A stretch of 64,000 bases of DNA from Lysobacter auxotrophicus (GTDB lineage: Bacteria > Pseudomonadota > Gammaproteobacteria > Xanthomonadales > Xanthomonadaceae), in the NCBI RefSeq assembly GCF_027924565.1, contig NZ_AP027041.1, forward strand, positions 248,001 through 312,000, given 5' to 3'. Made by a program: the position numbers and the translations under genes. Within the stretch, counting starts at the first letter, position 1. Every line of letters starts with the position of its first letter. The notes below the pieces were generated by a model that searched no databases, had not been told where the DNA came from, and saw only the letters and a program-made list of their open reading frames with translations. Positions 18,326 to 26,267 of the stretch are shown here, one piece after another.

Positions 18326-18751
18326 TCAGTCGGGTTCGGCGTTGAAGTCGAAGCCCAGTGTCAGTTTGAGGTCCGCAAGGCCCGCGCCGAGCGAGGGATC
18401 CAGTTCGAAGCCGAACCCGCTCTCGCCGCTCAGGTCGATCGACAGCCCGCACCGTCCGCCGCGGATGTAGAACGTGTGCAGCGTGTCGCGATGCATCGCC
18501 AGTCGCTGCTGGATCCCGCGCAGGAAGTCCTGCAGATCCTCATCCGACCAGTTTCGCGATCCGCGTGTCAGATTCGTGTAGGCGTAGCTTTCGCGGTACA
18601 CGCCGTCCAGCGGGATGCCGGCCGGCGAGGTCCGCCGGTCGCCCGCACGCCAGGTGCGTTCGGGCAGCAATCCGAGCTGGTCGAACAACGGTCGCAGGTC
18701 GTCGCGCGGGTGCATCGCGCGCAGCGCCACACGGTAGCGGTACGGGTTCAT
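18326..18751 (-). CDS. DUF4279-like protein
   Basis: A 141-residue soluble protein with a pattern seen in DUF4279 proteins: an N-terminal strand VALRAMHPRDD, a central ERTWRAGDRRTSPAG and a late hydrophobic strand GLSIDLSGESGFGFELD. The family is of unknown function. The gene lies between parB, 23 bases upstream, and the epimerase, 23 bases downstream, all on one strand. Family assignment rests on overall pattern only. Confidence 0.6.
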   Translation of the reverse strand: MNPYRYRVALRAMHPRDDLRPLFDQLGLLPERTWRAGDRRTSPAGIPLDGVYRESYAYTNLTRGSRNWSDEDLQDFLRGIQQRLAMHRDTLHTFYIRGGRCGLSIDLSGESGFGFELDPSLGAGLADLKLTLGFDFNAEPD

Positions 18752-18774
18752 GCGCCGACCTTACGCAGGTTCTG

Positions 18775-19683
18775 TTACTCGGTAACGGTACCGCGCAGCT
18801 TTTCCAGCACGCCGTCGAGCGAATCCAGGTCGGAGTAGTGGATCACCAGCCGACCCTTGCCGCCGCGGCCGTGCAGCACGTTGACCTTGGTGTTGAGCGA
18901 CTCCGACAGCTCGCGCTCCAGCGCGACGATGTCCGCCTGCGGCTTGGCCTTGGCGGCCTTGGGCTTGGCGGAACTGCTGGTCGGGATCTGCCCGGCGGCC
19001 AGCTGCTGCACGCGGTGTTCGACCTCGCGCACCGACCAGCCGTGTTCGGCCGCCTGTCGCGCCAGCGCGATCGCCGCCTGCGGCGTCAGCGCGAGCAGGG
19101 CGCGGGCGTGGCCCATTTCCAGCGCGTGCGTTTCCAGCAGCACGCGGATTTCCGGCGGCAGTTCCAGCAGGCGCAGCAGGTTCGACACCGCGGCGCGCGA
19201 ACGGCCGACGGCCTCGGCGGCCTGCGCGTGGGTCAGGTCGAATTCGTCGATGAGCCGCTGCAGCGCGTTGGCTTCTTCCAGCGGATTGAGGTCTTCGCGC
19301 TGGATGTTCTCGATCAGCGCCATCGCCACGACCGTGCGGTCGTCGACTTCGCGGATGACGACCGGGATCTGGCTCAGCCCCGCCAGTTGCGAGGCGCGCC
19401 AGCGACGTTCGCCCGCGATGATCTCGTAGCGCTTGCCGCCCAGATCGCGCACGACGATGGGCTGGATCACGCCCTGCGCCTTGATCGACTCGGCCAGCTC
19501 CTCGAGCTTTTCCTGGTCCCAGTGCTTTCGCGGCTGGTACTTGCCGGGCGTCAGCGCGTCCACCGGCAGATGGCGCAGCACGTCGCCTTCGACCGCTTCC
19601 AGGACCGGCGCCTCGGCGGCGGCCTTGGGTCCCAGCAGGGCTTCGAGGCCGCGGCCCAGGCCGCGCTTCTTGGCTACGCTCAT
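18775..19683 (-). CDS. parB: Chromosome partitioning protein ParB
   Basis: A 302-residue ParB/Spo0J protein. The N-terminus KKRGLGRGLEALLG is the ParA-contact segment. The CTPase/nuclease-like core has VDALTPGKYQPRK, then IIAGERRWRA and ALIENIQREDLNP. A helix-turn-helix (LTHAQAAEAVGRSRAAVSNLLR) binds parS. An Ala/Lys-rich linker (about 220-235) leads to the C-terminal dimer domain. Its ATG overlaps the parA stop by four bases, indicating translational coupling. I did not find a parS palindrome in the window. Confidence 0.96.
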   Translation of the reverse strand: MSVAKKRGLGRGLEALLGPKAAAEAPVLEAVEGDVLRHLPVDALTPGKYQPRKHWDQEKLEELAESIKAQGVIQPIVVRDLGGKRYEIIAGERRWRASQLAGLSQIPVVIREVDDRTVVAMALIENIQREDLNPLEEANALQRLIDEFDLTHAQAAEAVGRSRAAVSNLLRLLELPPEIRVLLETHALEMGHARALLALTPQAAIALARQAAEHGWSVREVEHRVQQLAAGQIPTSSSAKPKAAKAKPQADIVALERELSESLNTKVNVLHGRGGKGRLVIHYSDLDSLDGVLEKLRGTVTE

Positions 19684-20492
19684 GCCGTGGTCTCCTTCGG
19701 TTGCGGAGCGCGCGCCTTCGCCTGGTCGCGCTCGCGCTGGCGGCGCAGCACTTCGCCCGCCAGCCCCATGTAGGCGATGCCGCCGCGGCTGGCACGGTCG
19801 TAGCCGACGATGCTCTGGCCGTGGCTGGGCGCCTCGGCCAGGCGGACGTTGCGCGGCACGATCGTGCGGAACACGCGGTCGCCGAAATGGTTGATCAGTT
19901 CCGCCGACACGGCGTTGGCCAGGTTGTTGCGCACGTCGAACATGGTGCGCAGCACGCCCTCGACTTCCAGCGTCGGGTTGAGGTTCGCCTTGAGCGCCTC
20001 GATGGTGTCGATCAGCGCGCTGATGCCTTCCAGCGCGTAGTACTCGCACTGCATCGGCACGACGATCGAGTCGGCCGCGGTCAGCGCGTTGAGCGTGAGC
20101 AGCGACAGCGCCGGCGGGCAGTCGATGAGGATGAAATCGTAATTCTCGCGCAGCGGCGCGAGCGCGGCCTTCAGGCGTTGCTCGCGGTTGGCCTCGCCCA
20201 TCAGGGTGATCTCGGCCGCGGTCAGCTCGATGTTCGCCGGCAGCAGGTCGAAGTCTTCGGCCGTGCGCTTCACGATCGATGCCACGTCGGCCTCGCCCAG
20301 CAGGACGTCGCAGATCGTCGTGTCGATCTCGCGCTTGTCCAGGCCGCTGCCCATCGTCGCGTTGCCCTGCGGGTCCAGGTCGACCAGCAGCACGCGCTTG
20401 GGCGTCCGCGCGAGCGCGGCGGCCAGGTTGACGGCGGTGGTGGTCTTGCCGACTCCGCCTTTCTGGTTGGCGACGGCGATGATGCGGGCCAT
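19680..20492 (-). CDS. parA: Chromosome partitioning ATPase ParA
   Basis: A 270-residue Walker-type ATPase that binds DNA and drives segregation of ParB-parS complexes. The deviant Walker A motif KGGVGKTT is at about residues 11-18, with switch motifs LLVDLDPQGNAT and FILIDCPPALSLLTLNAL. The start MARIIAVANQKGG matches the family; a longer frame reaching 20642 lacks family similarity. It overlaps parB by four bases, and rsmG lies 232 bases upstream on the same strand, the usual Gid-Par region that in many bacteria sits near the replication origin. Confidence 0.96.
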   Translation of the reverse strand: MARIIAVANQKGGVGKTTTAVNLAAALARTPKRVLLVDLDPQGNATMGSGLDKREIDTTICDVLLGEADVASIVKRTAEDFDLLPANIELTAAEITLMGEANREQRLKAALAPLRENYDFILIDCPPALSLLTLNALTAADSIVVPMQCEYYALEGISALIDTIEALKANLNPTLEVEGVLRTMFDVRNNLANAVSAELINHFGDRVFRTIVPRNVRLAEAPSHGQSIVGYDRASRGGIAYMGLAGEVLRRQRERDQAKARAPQPKETTA

Positions 20493-20724
20493 GCGGCTCG
20501 TCCTGGTCTTGGTAACGGAGATAGGCCGGCGTGGGGCCGGACCGGGGATTATGCCCGGATGGGAAGGCGCGTGCCCCCTCGCCGGTAGCTGTATGGGCCA
20601 TCGGCGCGGGTCGGTCGGCGCGGGCTGCGCCGGATCAAGCACTTGCGGCGCTTTGCGCGGACGGGCGGTTGCCGTCCCGTCTACGCCGTTGCGCGGGCGG
20701 TCACGATCGGGCGATCGGCGCCGC

Positions 20725-21384
20725 TCACGCCCGGGCGATCACGACCATGTGCCGCTCGGCGTCGAGCCCCGGCACGCGCATCGGCTGCGAGGCCTCGACG
20801 GTCCACCCGGCCGGCAGCGCGGCGATCTCGTCGGCGGGATGCACGCCCTTCATCGCGAGCAGGCGGCCCTCGGGCTTGAGCAGGTGGCCGCCCAGTTCGA
20901 GGATCAGCGGCAGCGTCGCGAGCGCGCGCGCGGTGATCGCGTCGTACGCGCCGGGCTCGTCCACCGCCTCGATGCGCGACTCGGCCACGCGCGCGTCCTT
21001 CAGGCCGAGCTGGCGGATCGCCTCGCGCATGAAGCGCGCCTTCTTGCCGTTGCTTTCCACCAGCGTGACCTTCAGGCCCGGCTTCACGATCGACAGCGGA
21101 ATGCCCGGCAGCCCCGGCCCCGTGCCGAGGTCGGCCAGCGCGCCGCCGCGTGCGGCCAGGTCGTCCACGAACGGATGCATCGCCAGCGAATCGAGCAGGT
21201 GCTTGACCACCATCTCGTGCGGATCGCGCACGGCGGTGAGGTTGTAGGTCTTGTTCCAGCGCACCAGCAGGGCGAGGTAGTCCAGCAGCTTGGGCGCGAC
21301 GGAAGCGGGGTCCAGGCCGAGGGCGGTCAGGCCGTCGTCCAGCGTGCGGCGCAGCGTGGCGTCGAAGGGGGCGGGGGTGGTCAT
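20725..21384 (-). CDS. rsmG: 16S rRNA (guanine527-N7)-methyltransferase RsmG
   Basis: A 219-residue SAM-dependent enzyme that methylates G527 of 16S rRNA. The family N-terminus includes [21 protein letters not shown] (in parts), followed by the SAM motif [15 protein letters not shown] at about residues 83-97, then [12 protein letters not shown] and [15 protein letters not shown] start. It precedes parA-parB on the same strand. Its usual partner mnmG is not adjacent. Confidence 0.95.
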   Translation of the reverse strand: MTTPAPFDATLRRTLDDGLTALGLDPASVAPKLLDYLALLVRWNKTYNLTAVRDPHEMVVKHLLDSLAMHPFVDDLAARGGALADLGTGPGLPGIPLSIVKPGLKVTLVESNGKKARFMREAIRQLGLKDARVAESRIEAVDEPGAYDAITARALATLPLILELGGHLLKPEGRLLAMKGVHPADEIAALPAGWTVEASQPMRVPGLDAERHMVVIARA

Positions 21385-21456
21385 GGAGCCGGGATTCGGA
21401 TTCGGGATCGGAGATTCGTAGGGCGCGCACAGGTTACCGTGAGGCGAAAGCGGCTC

Positions 21457-22077
21457 TTACGAATCCCGCCCGACCATTCCCGCATTCCGGCTTCGCCACG
21501 CCAGCGCCCCGAGGTACTCCGGCGCCGGCCGCAGCTCCTGCAGCGACCAGTCGTCGGCCTGGCCGAGTTCCGGATCGCATTCGACCAGGCGCAAGCCGTC
21601 CGGGCTTTCGGCGAAGCGCAGGCGGTGCAGCCCGAACGAAATGCCATGGCCGTGCGCCTTCAGGACGGCCTCCTTCGCGCACCACAGGCGCAGGAAGCCG
21701 TGGTCGCGCACCGCCGCCGACGGCGCGGCGTGGAGCCAGGCGAGCTCCGGCGCGGTGAAGAAGCGCTGGGCGAGATCGAGCGCGCGGCCCCGCGGGCGCA
21801 CGCGTTCCAGGTCGATGCCGATGCGCACCTCGCGGCCCAGCGCGATCAGCAGGCCGTCGCCGCTGTGGCTCCAGTTGCAGTCCCAGCCGGCGAAATCGCC
21901 GTCCAGCCGCGGGCGGCCGCGGGCGTCGCGGGTCAGCGGCAGCGTCCCGACCTCCGTGCCCAGTTCCGCCGCCAGCCACTGCCGCGCCAGCGGTTCGGCA
22001 GGCATGCGCGGCGCGTGCGGGCGCCAGGCCCAGCGCACCGGGGCCGGGTCGGCGATTGGGGGAGCGGACAGGGACAT
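21457..22077 (-). CDS. 4'-phosphopantetheinyl transferase (Sfp/HetI type)
   Basis: A 206-residue enzyme that transfers phosphopantetheine from CoA to a serine of carrier proteins. The magnesium/CoA motif IGIDLE lies near residue 79 and the second motif RLWCAKEAVLKAHG near 130. NWSHSGD is the conserved substrate-side stretch. The ATG at 22077 is 84 bases from the divergent adenylate-forming ligase, so the two probably share a control region. The pigment-cluster carrier protein at 53.7 kb is a likely client; this is inference. Confidence 0.9.
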   Translation of the reverse strand: MSLSAPPIADPAPVRWAWRPHAPRMPAEPLARQWLAAELGTEVGTLPLTRDARGRPRLDGDFAGWDCNWSHSGDGLLIALGREVRIGIDLERVRPRGRALDLAQRFFTAPELAWLHAAPSAAVRDHGFLRLWCAKEAVLKAHGHGISFGLHRLRFAESPDGLRLVECDPELGQADDWSLQELRPAPEYLGALAWRSRNAGMVGRDS

Positions 22078-22161
22078 GAACCACGACTGGGAGCAGCGAC
22101 GGCGGCCAGCGTAAAGTAAGGGCAGGGGAAGCGGCGTCGCCGCAGCAATCACGTGCCATCC
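22078..22161. promoter_or_regulatory. Divergent promoter region between the phosphopantetheinyl transferase and the ligase
   Basis: The 84 bases separating two head-to-head genes must hold both promoters unless a leaderless or distant start is used. Its centre (around 22112-22124, GTAAAGTAAGGGC) is less GC-rich than the flanks. I could not define -35/-10 boxes. Confidence 0.35.
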
Positions 22162-23553
22162 ATGTCCGCGGTCGTCGAAGCCACCAGTCCCGTCCCGTCC
22201 TCGCCCGTGCCGCTGATGCACGGTACCGGCGCGCTCGCCATCGCCTTCGACGAAGGCGGTCACGCGATCGACCGCGCGTTGTTCGCGCGGCACGTGCGCG
22301 CGCTGGCCGCGACGCTGCCCGCCGCGCGATTCGCGCTGAACCTGTGCGAGGACCGCTACCGCTACCTCGTCGCCTTCTGCGCCGCCGCGGTGCGCGGACA
22401 GACCACGCTGATGCCGCCCTCGCGCGCGCCCGGCGTGGTGGAGCAGGTGCAGGCACAGCATCCCGACAGCTATTGCCTGACCGACGTCGACCTCTCGCCC
22501 GCGCCGCCGCATTGCGTGCGCATGCCCGACACCCTGGCCGAACTCGACGGCGAACCGCTGTTCGTCGACGCCCACGCGCGCGTGGCCATCGGCTTCACCT
22601 CCGGCAGCACCGGCCAGCCGCGTGCGTACAGCAAGACGTGGATCAGCTTCCGCACGAGCACCGCGCAGAACCTCGCCGCGCTCGACGGCCTGCTTCGCGA
22701 CGACCTCACCCACGTCATCGCCACCGTGCCGCCGCAGCACATGTACGGCATGGAGATGTCGGTGCTGATGCCGCTGCTGGGGCCGGTCGCGGTGCACGCG
22801 GCGCGGCCGCTGTTCCCCGCCGACGTGGCGCGCGCGCTGCACGATTCCCCGACGCCGCCGTTGCTGGTCACCACGCCGGTGCACCTGCGCGCGCTGGTGG
22901 CTTCCGGACTCGATCTGCCGCCGCTGGCGGGCATCGTCTCGGCGACCGCGCCGATGCCGCCGGAACTGGCCGCGCAGGCCGAAGCGCGCTTCGGCTGCGA
23001 GGTGCGCGAGGTGTTCGGTTCGACCGAAACCTGCGTGTTCGCGCGCCGCCGCACCGCGCGCGATGCCGCGTGGACACCACTGCCCGGCGTGCGCCTGGCG
23101 CCGCAACCCGACGGGACCGCGGTGCACGCGGCGCACCTGGCCGAAGCCATCGTGCTCGCCGATCTGATGGAAGTGCATGCCGACGGCCGCTTCGAACTGC
23201 GCGGCCGCAACGCCGACCTGCTCGACATCGCCGGAAAGCGCGCTTCGCTGGGCGATCTCACGCGCAAGCTGCTCGCGGTACCGGGCGTCGAGGACGGCGT
23301 GATGTTCCAGCTCGATGCCGAAGACGCCATCGGCGTCCGCCGCATCGCCGCGCTCGTGGTCGCCCCGGGCGTGGACGAGCACGACATCCTCCATGCGCTG
23401 CGCCAGCAGCTCGATCCGGTGTTCCTTCCGCGCCCGCTGCGCCGCGTGGAGGCACTCCCGCGCAACGAAACCGGCAAGCTGCCGCGGCACGCGCTGGAGG
23501 CGCTGCTGCATGCGCATGAGCCGCGTGCGGTAGAGGGCGTAGGGGCCGGTTGA
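22162..23553 (+). CDS. AMP-dependent ligase, XanA2-like (3-hydroxybenzoate:ACP ligase candidate)
   Basis: A 463-residue adenylate-forming enzyme. The core motif FTSGSTGQPRAYSK lies near residue 150, followed by VPPQHMYGMEMSVLMPL, FGSTETC and FELRGRNADLLDIAGKR. The C-terminal ALPRNETGKLPR carries the catalytic lysine. It is short for acyl-CoA synthetases and matches the ligases of aryl polyene pathways; in Xanthomonas, XanA2 loads 3-hydroxybenzoate on the carrier protein. The genes for the starter acid and carrier lie at 51-54 kb. The ATG at 22162 is used; a GTG three codons upstream is possible. Confidence 0.85.
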   Translation: MSAVVEATSPVPSSPVPLMHGTGALAIAFDEGGHAIDRALFARHVRALAATLPAARFALNLCEDRYRYLVAFCAAAVRGQTTLMPPSRAPGVVEQVQAQHPDSYCLTDVDLSPAPPHCVRMPDTLAELDGEPLFVDAHARVAIGFTSGSTGQPRAYSKTWISFRTSTAQNLAALDGLLRDDLTHVIATVPPQHMYGMEMSVLMPLLGPVAVHAARPLFPADVARALHDSPTPPLLVTTPVHLRALVASGLDLPPLAGIVSATAPMPPELAAQAEARFGCEVREVFGSTETCVFARRRTARDAAWTPLPGVRLAPQPDGTAVHAAHLAEAIVLADLMEVHADGRFELRGRNADLLDIAGKRASLGDLTRKLLAVPGVEDGVMFQLDAEDAIGVRRIAALVVAPGVDEHDILHALRQQLDPVFLPRPLRRVEALPRNETGKLPRHALEALLHAHEPRAVEGVGAG

Positions 23554-23569
23554 GCCGCGCTTTATGGCG

Positions 23570-24135
23570 TCATCCCGGCGAAGGCCAGGACGCAGGCCCT
23601 CAGACCTTTCGAGGGCCGAGCACGTCAAGCAATCTCACCGTCATTCCAGCGAAAGCTGGAACCCATGTTGATCTCTTCATCGGACCCGCGCCGCGCTCAA
23701 GAGCAAGTGGGTTCCAGCTTTCGCTGGAATGACGAGATGGATCGGATGACGGGATGGATCGATGTCGGGATGAATTGGATGACGTAACAGCCTGGATCCC
23801 GGCCTTCGCCGGGATGACGGGTAGGCATTCCGCTGCGACTGGAGTGCCGGCGCCATCAGCGGGATCTGGCCTTCGCCGGAATGACGGCTTCAAGCCCCTC
23901 TCCCACCGGGAGAGGGGTTGGGGTGAGGGGCAACGGAGGGGTGGCGTTGAACCGGCTTGGCAGTGCAACGCTGCGGTGTTGCTTCTTCGCGGTCCGAGCG
24001 GACGCGAAAATCAAAATGGGTTCCAGCTTCGCTGGAATGACGGCAAAGCAATCTTGGTGATCAGGCGGCTTGGGCGACCAGCGTTCGGCGCGCCTCAGGG
24101 GCCTGGGTCCCGGCCTTCGCCGGGATGACGGTGTT
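23570..24135. repeat. Cluster of interspersed palindromic repeats
   Basis: No gene is supported in 23554-24264. The stretch holds several copies of two hairpins, TTCCAGCTTTCGCTGGAA (near 23640, 23705 and a shortened one near 24020) and TCCCGGCCTTCGCCGGGATG (near 23800 and 24110, with variants near 23570 and 23870), plus the CCTCTCCCACCGGGAGAGG palindrome at about 23897-23935. Confidence 0.9.
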
Positions 24136-24176
24136 GGGGGGAGCGCCGCGTGCCGGTGAACTGCGCGGCATCGCGA

Positions 24177-24212
24177 ACACCGGGTGCGCTTCGCTTACCC
24201 GGGCTATAACCG
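24177..24212. repeat. Single copy of the GTAGCCCGGG repeat family
   Basis: The element ACCGGGTGCGCTTCGCTTACCCGGGCTA lies just after the palindrome cluster. It is one half of the inverted pairs seen at 26164 and 39378. Confidence 0.85.
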
Positions 24213-24264
24213 CGTAGCTACGTCCACTATCGACAGGGCGCGGCGTCGGCGATGAATGACGCCG

Positions 24265-25032
24265 TCAGCCCAACTCCACCCACGCCGGCGCGTGATCGCT
24301 CGGCCGGTCCCACGTGCGCGGTTCGCGATCGATGTCCGAAGCCACGGCGTGCGGGCGCAACGCCTCGGACACCAGCGTCAGGTCGATGCGCAGGCCGAGG
24401 TTGCGGCGGAAGCCGCCCATCCGGTAATCCCACCAGCTGAACTGCGTCGCGTCCGGGTTGAGCGCGCGATACGAGTCGTGCAGTCCCAGCGCGTACAGGC
24501 GCTCCAGCGCGTCGCGTTCGGCCCGCGAAGTGAGGATATGGCCGTCGTTCCACACGGCCGGGTCGTGCACGTCGCGATCGTCCGGTGCGATGTTGAAATC
24601 GCCCAGGACGATCATGCGCGGATGCGTCACCAGCTCCTGCGCCAGCCAGTCGTGCACGGCTTCCAGCCAGCGCAGCTTGTAGGCGTACTTGTCGCTGCCG
24701 ACGGACTGCCCGTTCACGACGTAGAGATTCACGATGCGCAGATCGCCCACGGTCGCGGCGAGCACGCGCTTCTGTTCGTCCTCCAGGCCCGGCACGCCGA
24801 TCTGCACGTCGGTGGCGCGTTCACGCGACAGCACCGCGACGCCGTTGTAGCTCTTCTGGCCGGCGAACACGCTGCGGTAGCCCATCGCCAGCAGCGGATC
24901 GTCGGGGAACTTCTCGTCCTCCAGCTTGGTTTCCTGCAGCGCGACGATGTCCGGCGAGGACGTGGCGAGCCACTGTTCCAGGTGCGGCAGGCGCACGTTG
25001 AGCGAGTTGACGTTCCAGCTGGCGATTTTCAT
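24265..25032 (-). CDS. xthA: Exodeoxyribonuclease III / AP endonuclease
   Basis: A 255-residue exonuclease III that cuts DNA at abasic sites. The family start MKIASWNVNSLNVRLPHLEQ is exact. Catalytic motifs are LQETKLED (metal Glu), VLGDFNIAPDD (Asp/Asn), GLRIDLTLVS and WDRPSDHAPAWVEL with the terminal catalytic His. The ATG at 25032 is used; 24 in-frame residues upstream are not family-like. It is transcribed away from ltaE, with 103 bases between them. Confidence 0.95.
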   Translation of the reverse strand: MKIASWNVNSLNVRLPHLEQWLATSSPDIVALQETKLEDEKFPDDPLLAMGYRSVFAGQKSYNGVAVLSRERATDVQIGVPGLEDEQKRVLAATVGDLRIVNLYVVNGQSVGSDKYAYKLRWLEAVHDWLAQELVTHPRMIVLGDFNIAPDDRDVHDPAVWNDGHILTSRAERDALERLYALGLHDSYRALNPDATQFSWWDYRMGGFRRNLGLRIDLTLVSEALRPHAVASDIDREPRTWDRPSDHAPAWVELG

Positions 25033-25135
25033 GCCGCGCAGTGTAACGAGCCGGCCGCCCATTCCGCAGCCTGCGCAATGTCGCCGGGCCGCGCCGCCCG
25101 GCATACTCGGGGTTCATTCCCAGCAAGCCGCCGAC

Positions 25136-26152
25136 ATGCAGTGGATCGATCTTCGCAGCGACACCGTCACCCAACCCACGCAGGCCATGCGCGAGGCGAT
25201 GATGCGCGCGCCCGTCGGCGACGACGTGTACGGCGAGGACCCGACGGTCAACGCATTGCAGGCGCGCCTGGCCGATGAACTCGGCTTCGCCGCCGGCCTG
25301 TTCGTGCCCAGCGGCACGCAGTCCAACCTGATCGGCCTGATGGCGCATTGCGAGCGCGGCGACGAGTACATCGTCGGCATGGACGCGCACACCTACAAAT
25401 ACGAAGGCGGCGGCGCCGCCGTGCTGGGCTCGATCCAGCCGCAGCCCATCGTGCACGCGCCCGACGGCACGCTGCCGCTGGACGCGGTGGAGCGCTCGAT
25501 CAAGCCGGTCGATCCGCACTTCGCGCGCACGCGCCTGTTGTGCCTGGAAAACACCTGGCACGGCCGCGCACTGCCGCTGCAGTACCTCGCCGACGCGCGT
25601 GCGCTGTGCGACCGCCGCGGACTCGCGCTGCATCTGGACGGCGCGCGCATGTTCAACGCGGCCGTCGCGCTGGGCGTGAGGCCGCGCGAGATCACCAAGC
25701 ACTTCGACAGCGTGTCGGTGTGCCTGTCGAAGGGGCTCGGCGCGCCCGTCGGCTCGGTGCTGCTCGGCACGCGCGAGCTGATCGAAAGCGCGAAACGCTG
25801 GCGCAAGGTCGTCGGCGGCGGCATGCGCCAGGCGGGCCTGCTCGCGGCCGGCGCGTCGTACGCGCTGGATCACCACGTCGCGCGGCTGGCGGACGATCAC
25901 GCCCGCGCCGCGCGCCTTGCCGAAGGCCTGCAGGGCCTGTCCGACGTGCAGGTCGTCGCGCAGCACACCAACATGGTGTTCATCGATGTGCCGGTGGAGC
26001 GCCACGACGCGTTACGCCGCGCGCTGGACGAGGCGCGCATCCGCGTGTCGATCGGCTACACGCCGGCGATCCGCATGGTCACGCACCTGGACGTCGACGA
26101 CGAAGGTGTCGCGCGTACCATCGAGGTGTTGCGGGCGTTCGCCACGCGCTGA
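25136..26152 (+). CDS. ltaE: Low-specificity L-threonine aldolase
   Basis: A 338-residue PLP enzyme that splits threonine and allo-threonine to glycine and acetaldehyde. The N-terminus IDLRSDTVTQPTQAMREAM is typical. The PLP lysine is K199 in CLSKGLGAPVGS, with HLDGARMFNA before it and the RWRKVVGGGMRQAG stretch after. ATG start. The stop is followed at once by an inverted pair of the GTAGCCCGGG repeat family, which may fold at the transcript end. Confidence 0.93.
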   Translation: MQWIDLRSDTVTQPTQAMREAMMRAPVGDDVYGEDPTVNALQARLADELGFAAGLFVPSGTQSNLIGLMAHCERGDEYIVGMDAHTYKYEGGGAAVLGSIQPQPIVHAPDGTLPLDAVERSIKPVDPHFARTRLLCLENTWHGRALPLQYLADARALCDRRGLALHLDGARMFNAAVALGVRPREITKHFDSVSVCLSKGLGAPVGSVLLGTRELIESAKRWRKVVGGGMRQAGLLAAGASYALDHHVARLADDHARAARLAEGLQGLSDVQVVAQHTNMVFIDVPVERHDALRRALDEARIRVSIGYTPAIRMVTHLDVDDEGVARTIEVLRAFATR

Positions 26153-26163
26153 CATTGTCGTTT

Positions 26164-26226
26164 TTGTAGCCCGGGTAAGCGAGAGGCGCCCGCGACCCCG
26201 GGTGCGCTTCGCTTACCCGGGCTACA
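26164..26226. repeat. Inverted pair of the GTAGCCCGGG repeat
   Basis: The left arm begins TTGTAGCCCGGGTAAGCGA. The right arm (26196-26226) is CCCGGGTGCGCTTCGCTTAC followed by CCGGGCTACAA. The arms are imperfect at the centre. The pair sits between two convergent genes. Confidence 0.9.
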
Positions 26227-26267
26227 AGAGCGAGAAGCATTGCAGGGTCGGGTCGCAGTCTGCCCCG

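Noticed and set aside
24265-25104. Longer starts for xthA, rsmG-parA and other genes
   Set aside because: Residues upstream of the chosen ATGs have no family similarity and fall in intergenic sequence.
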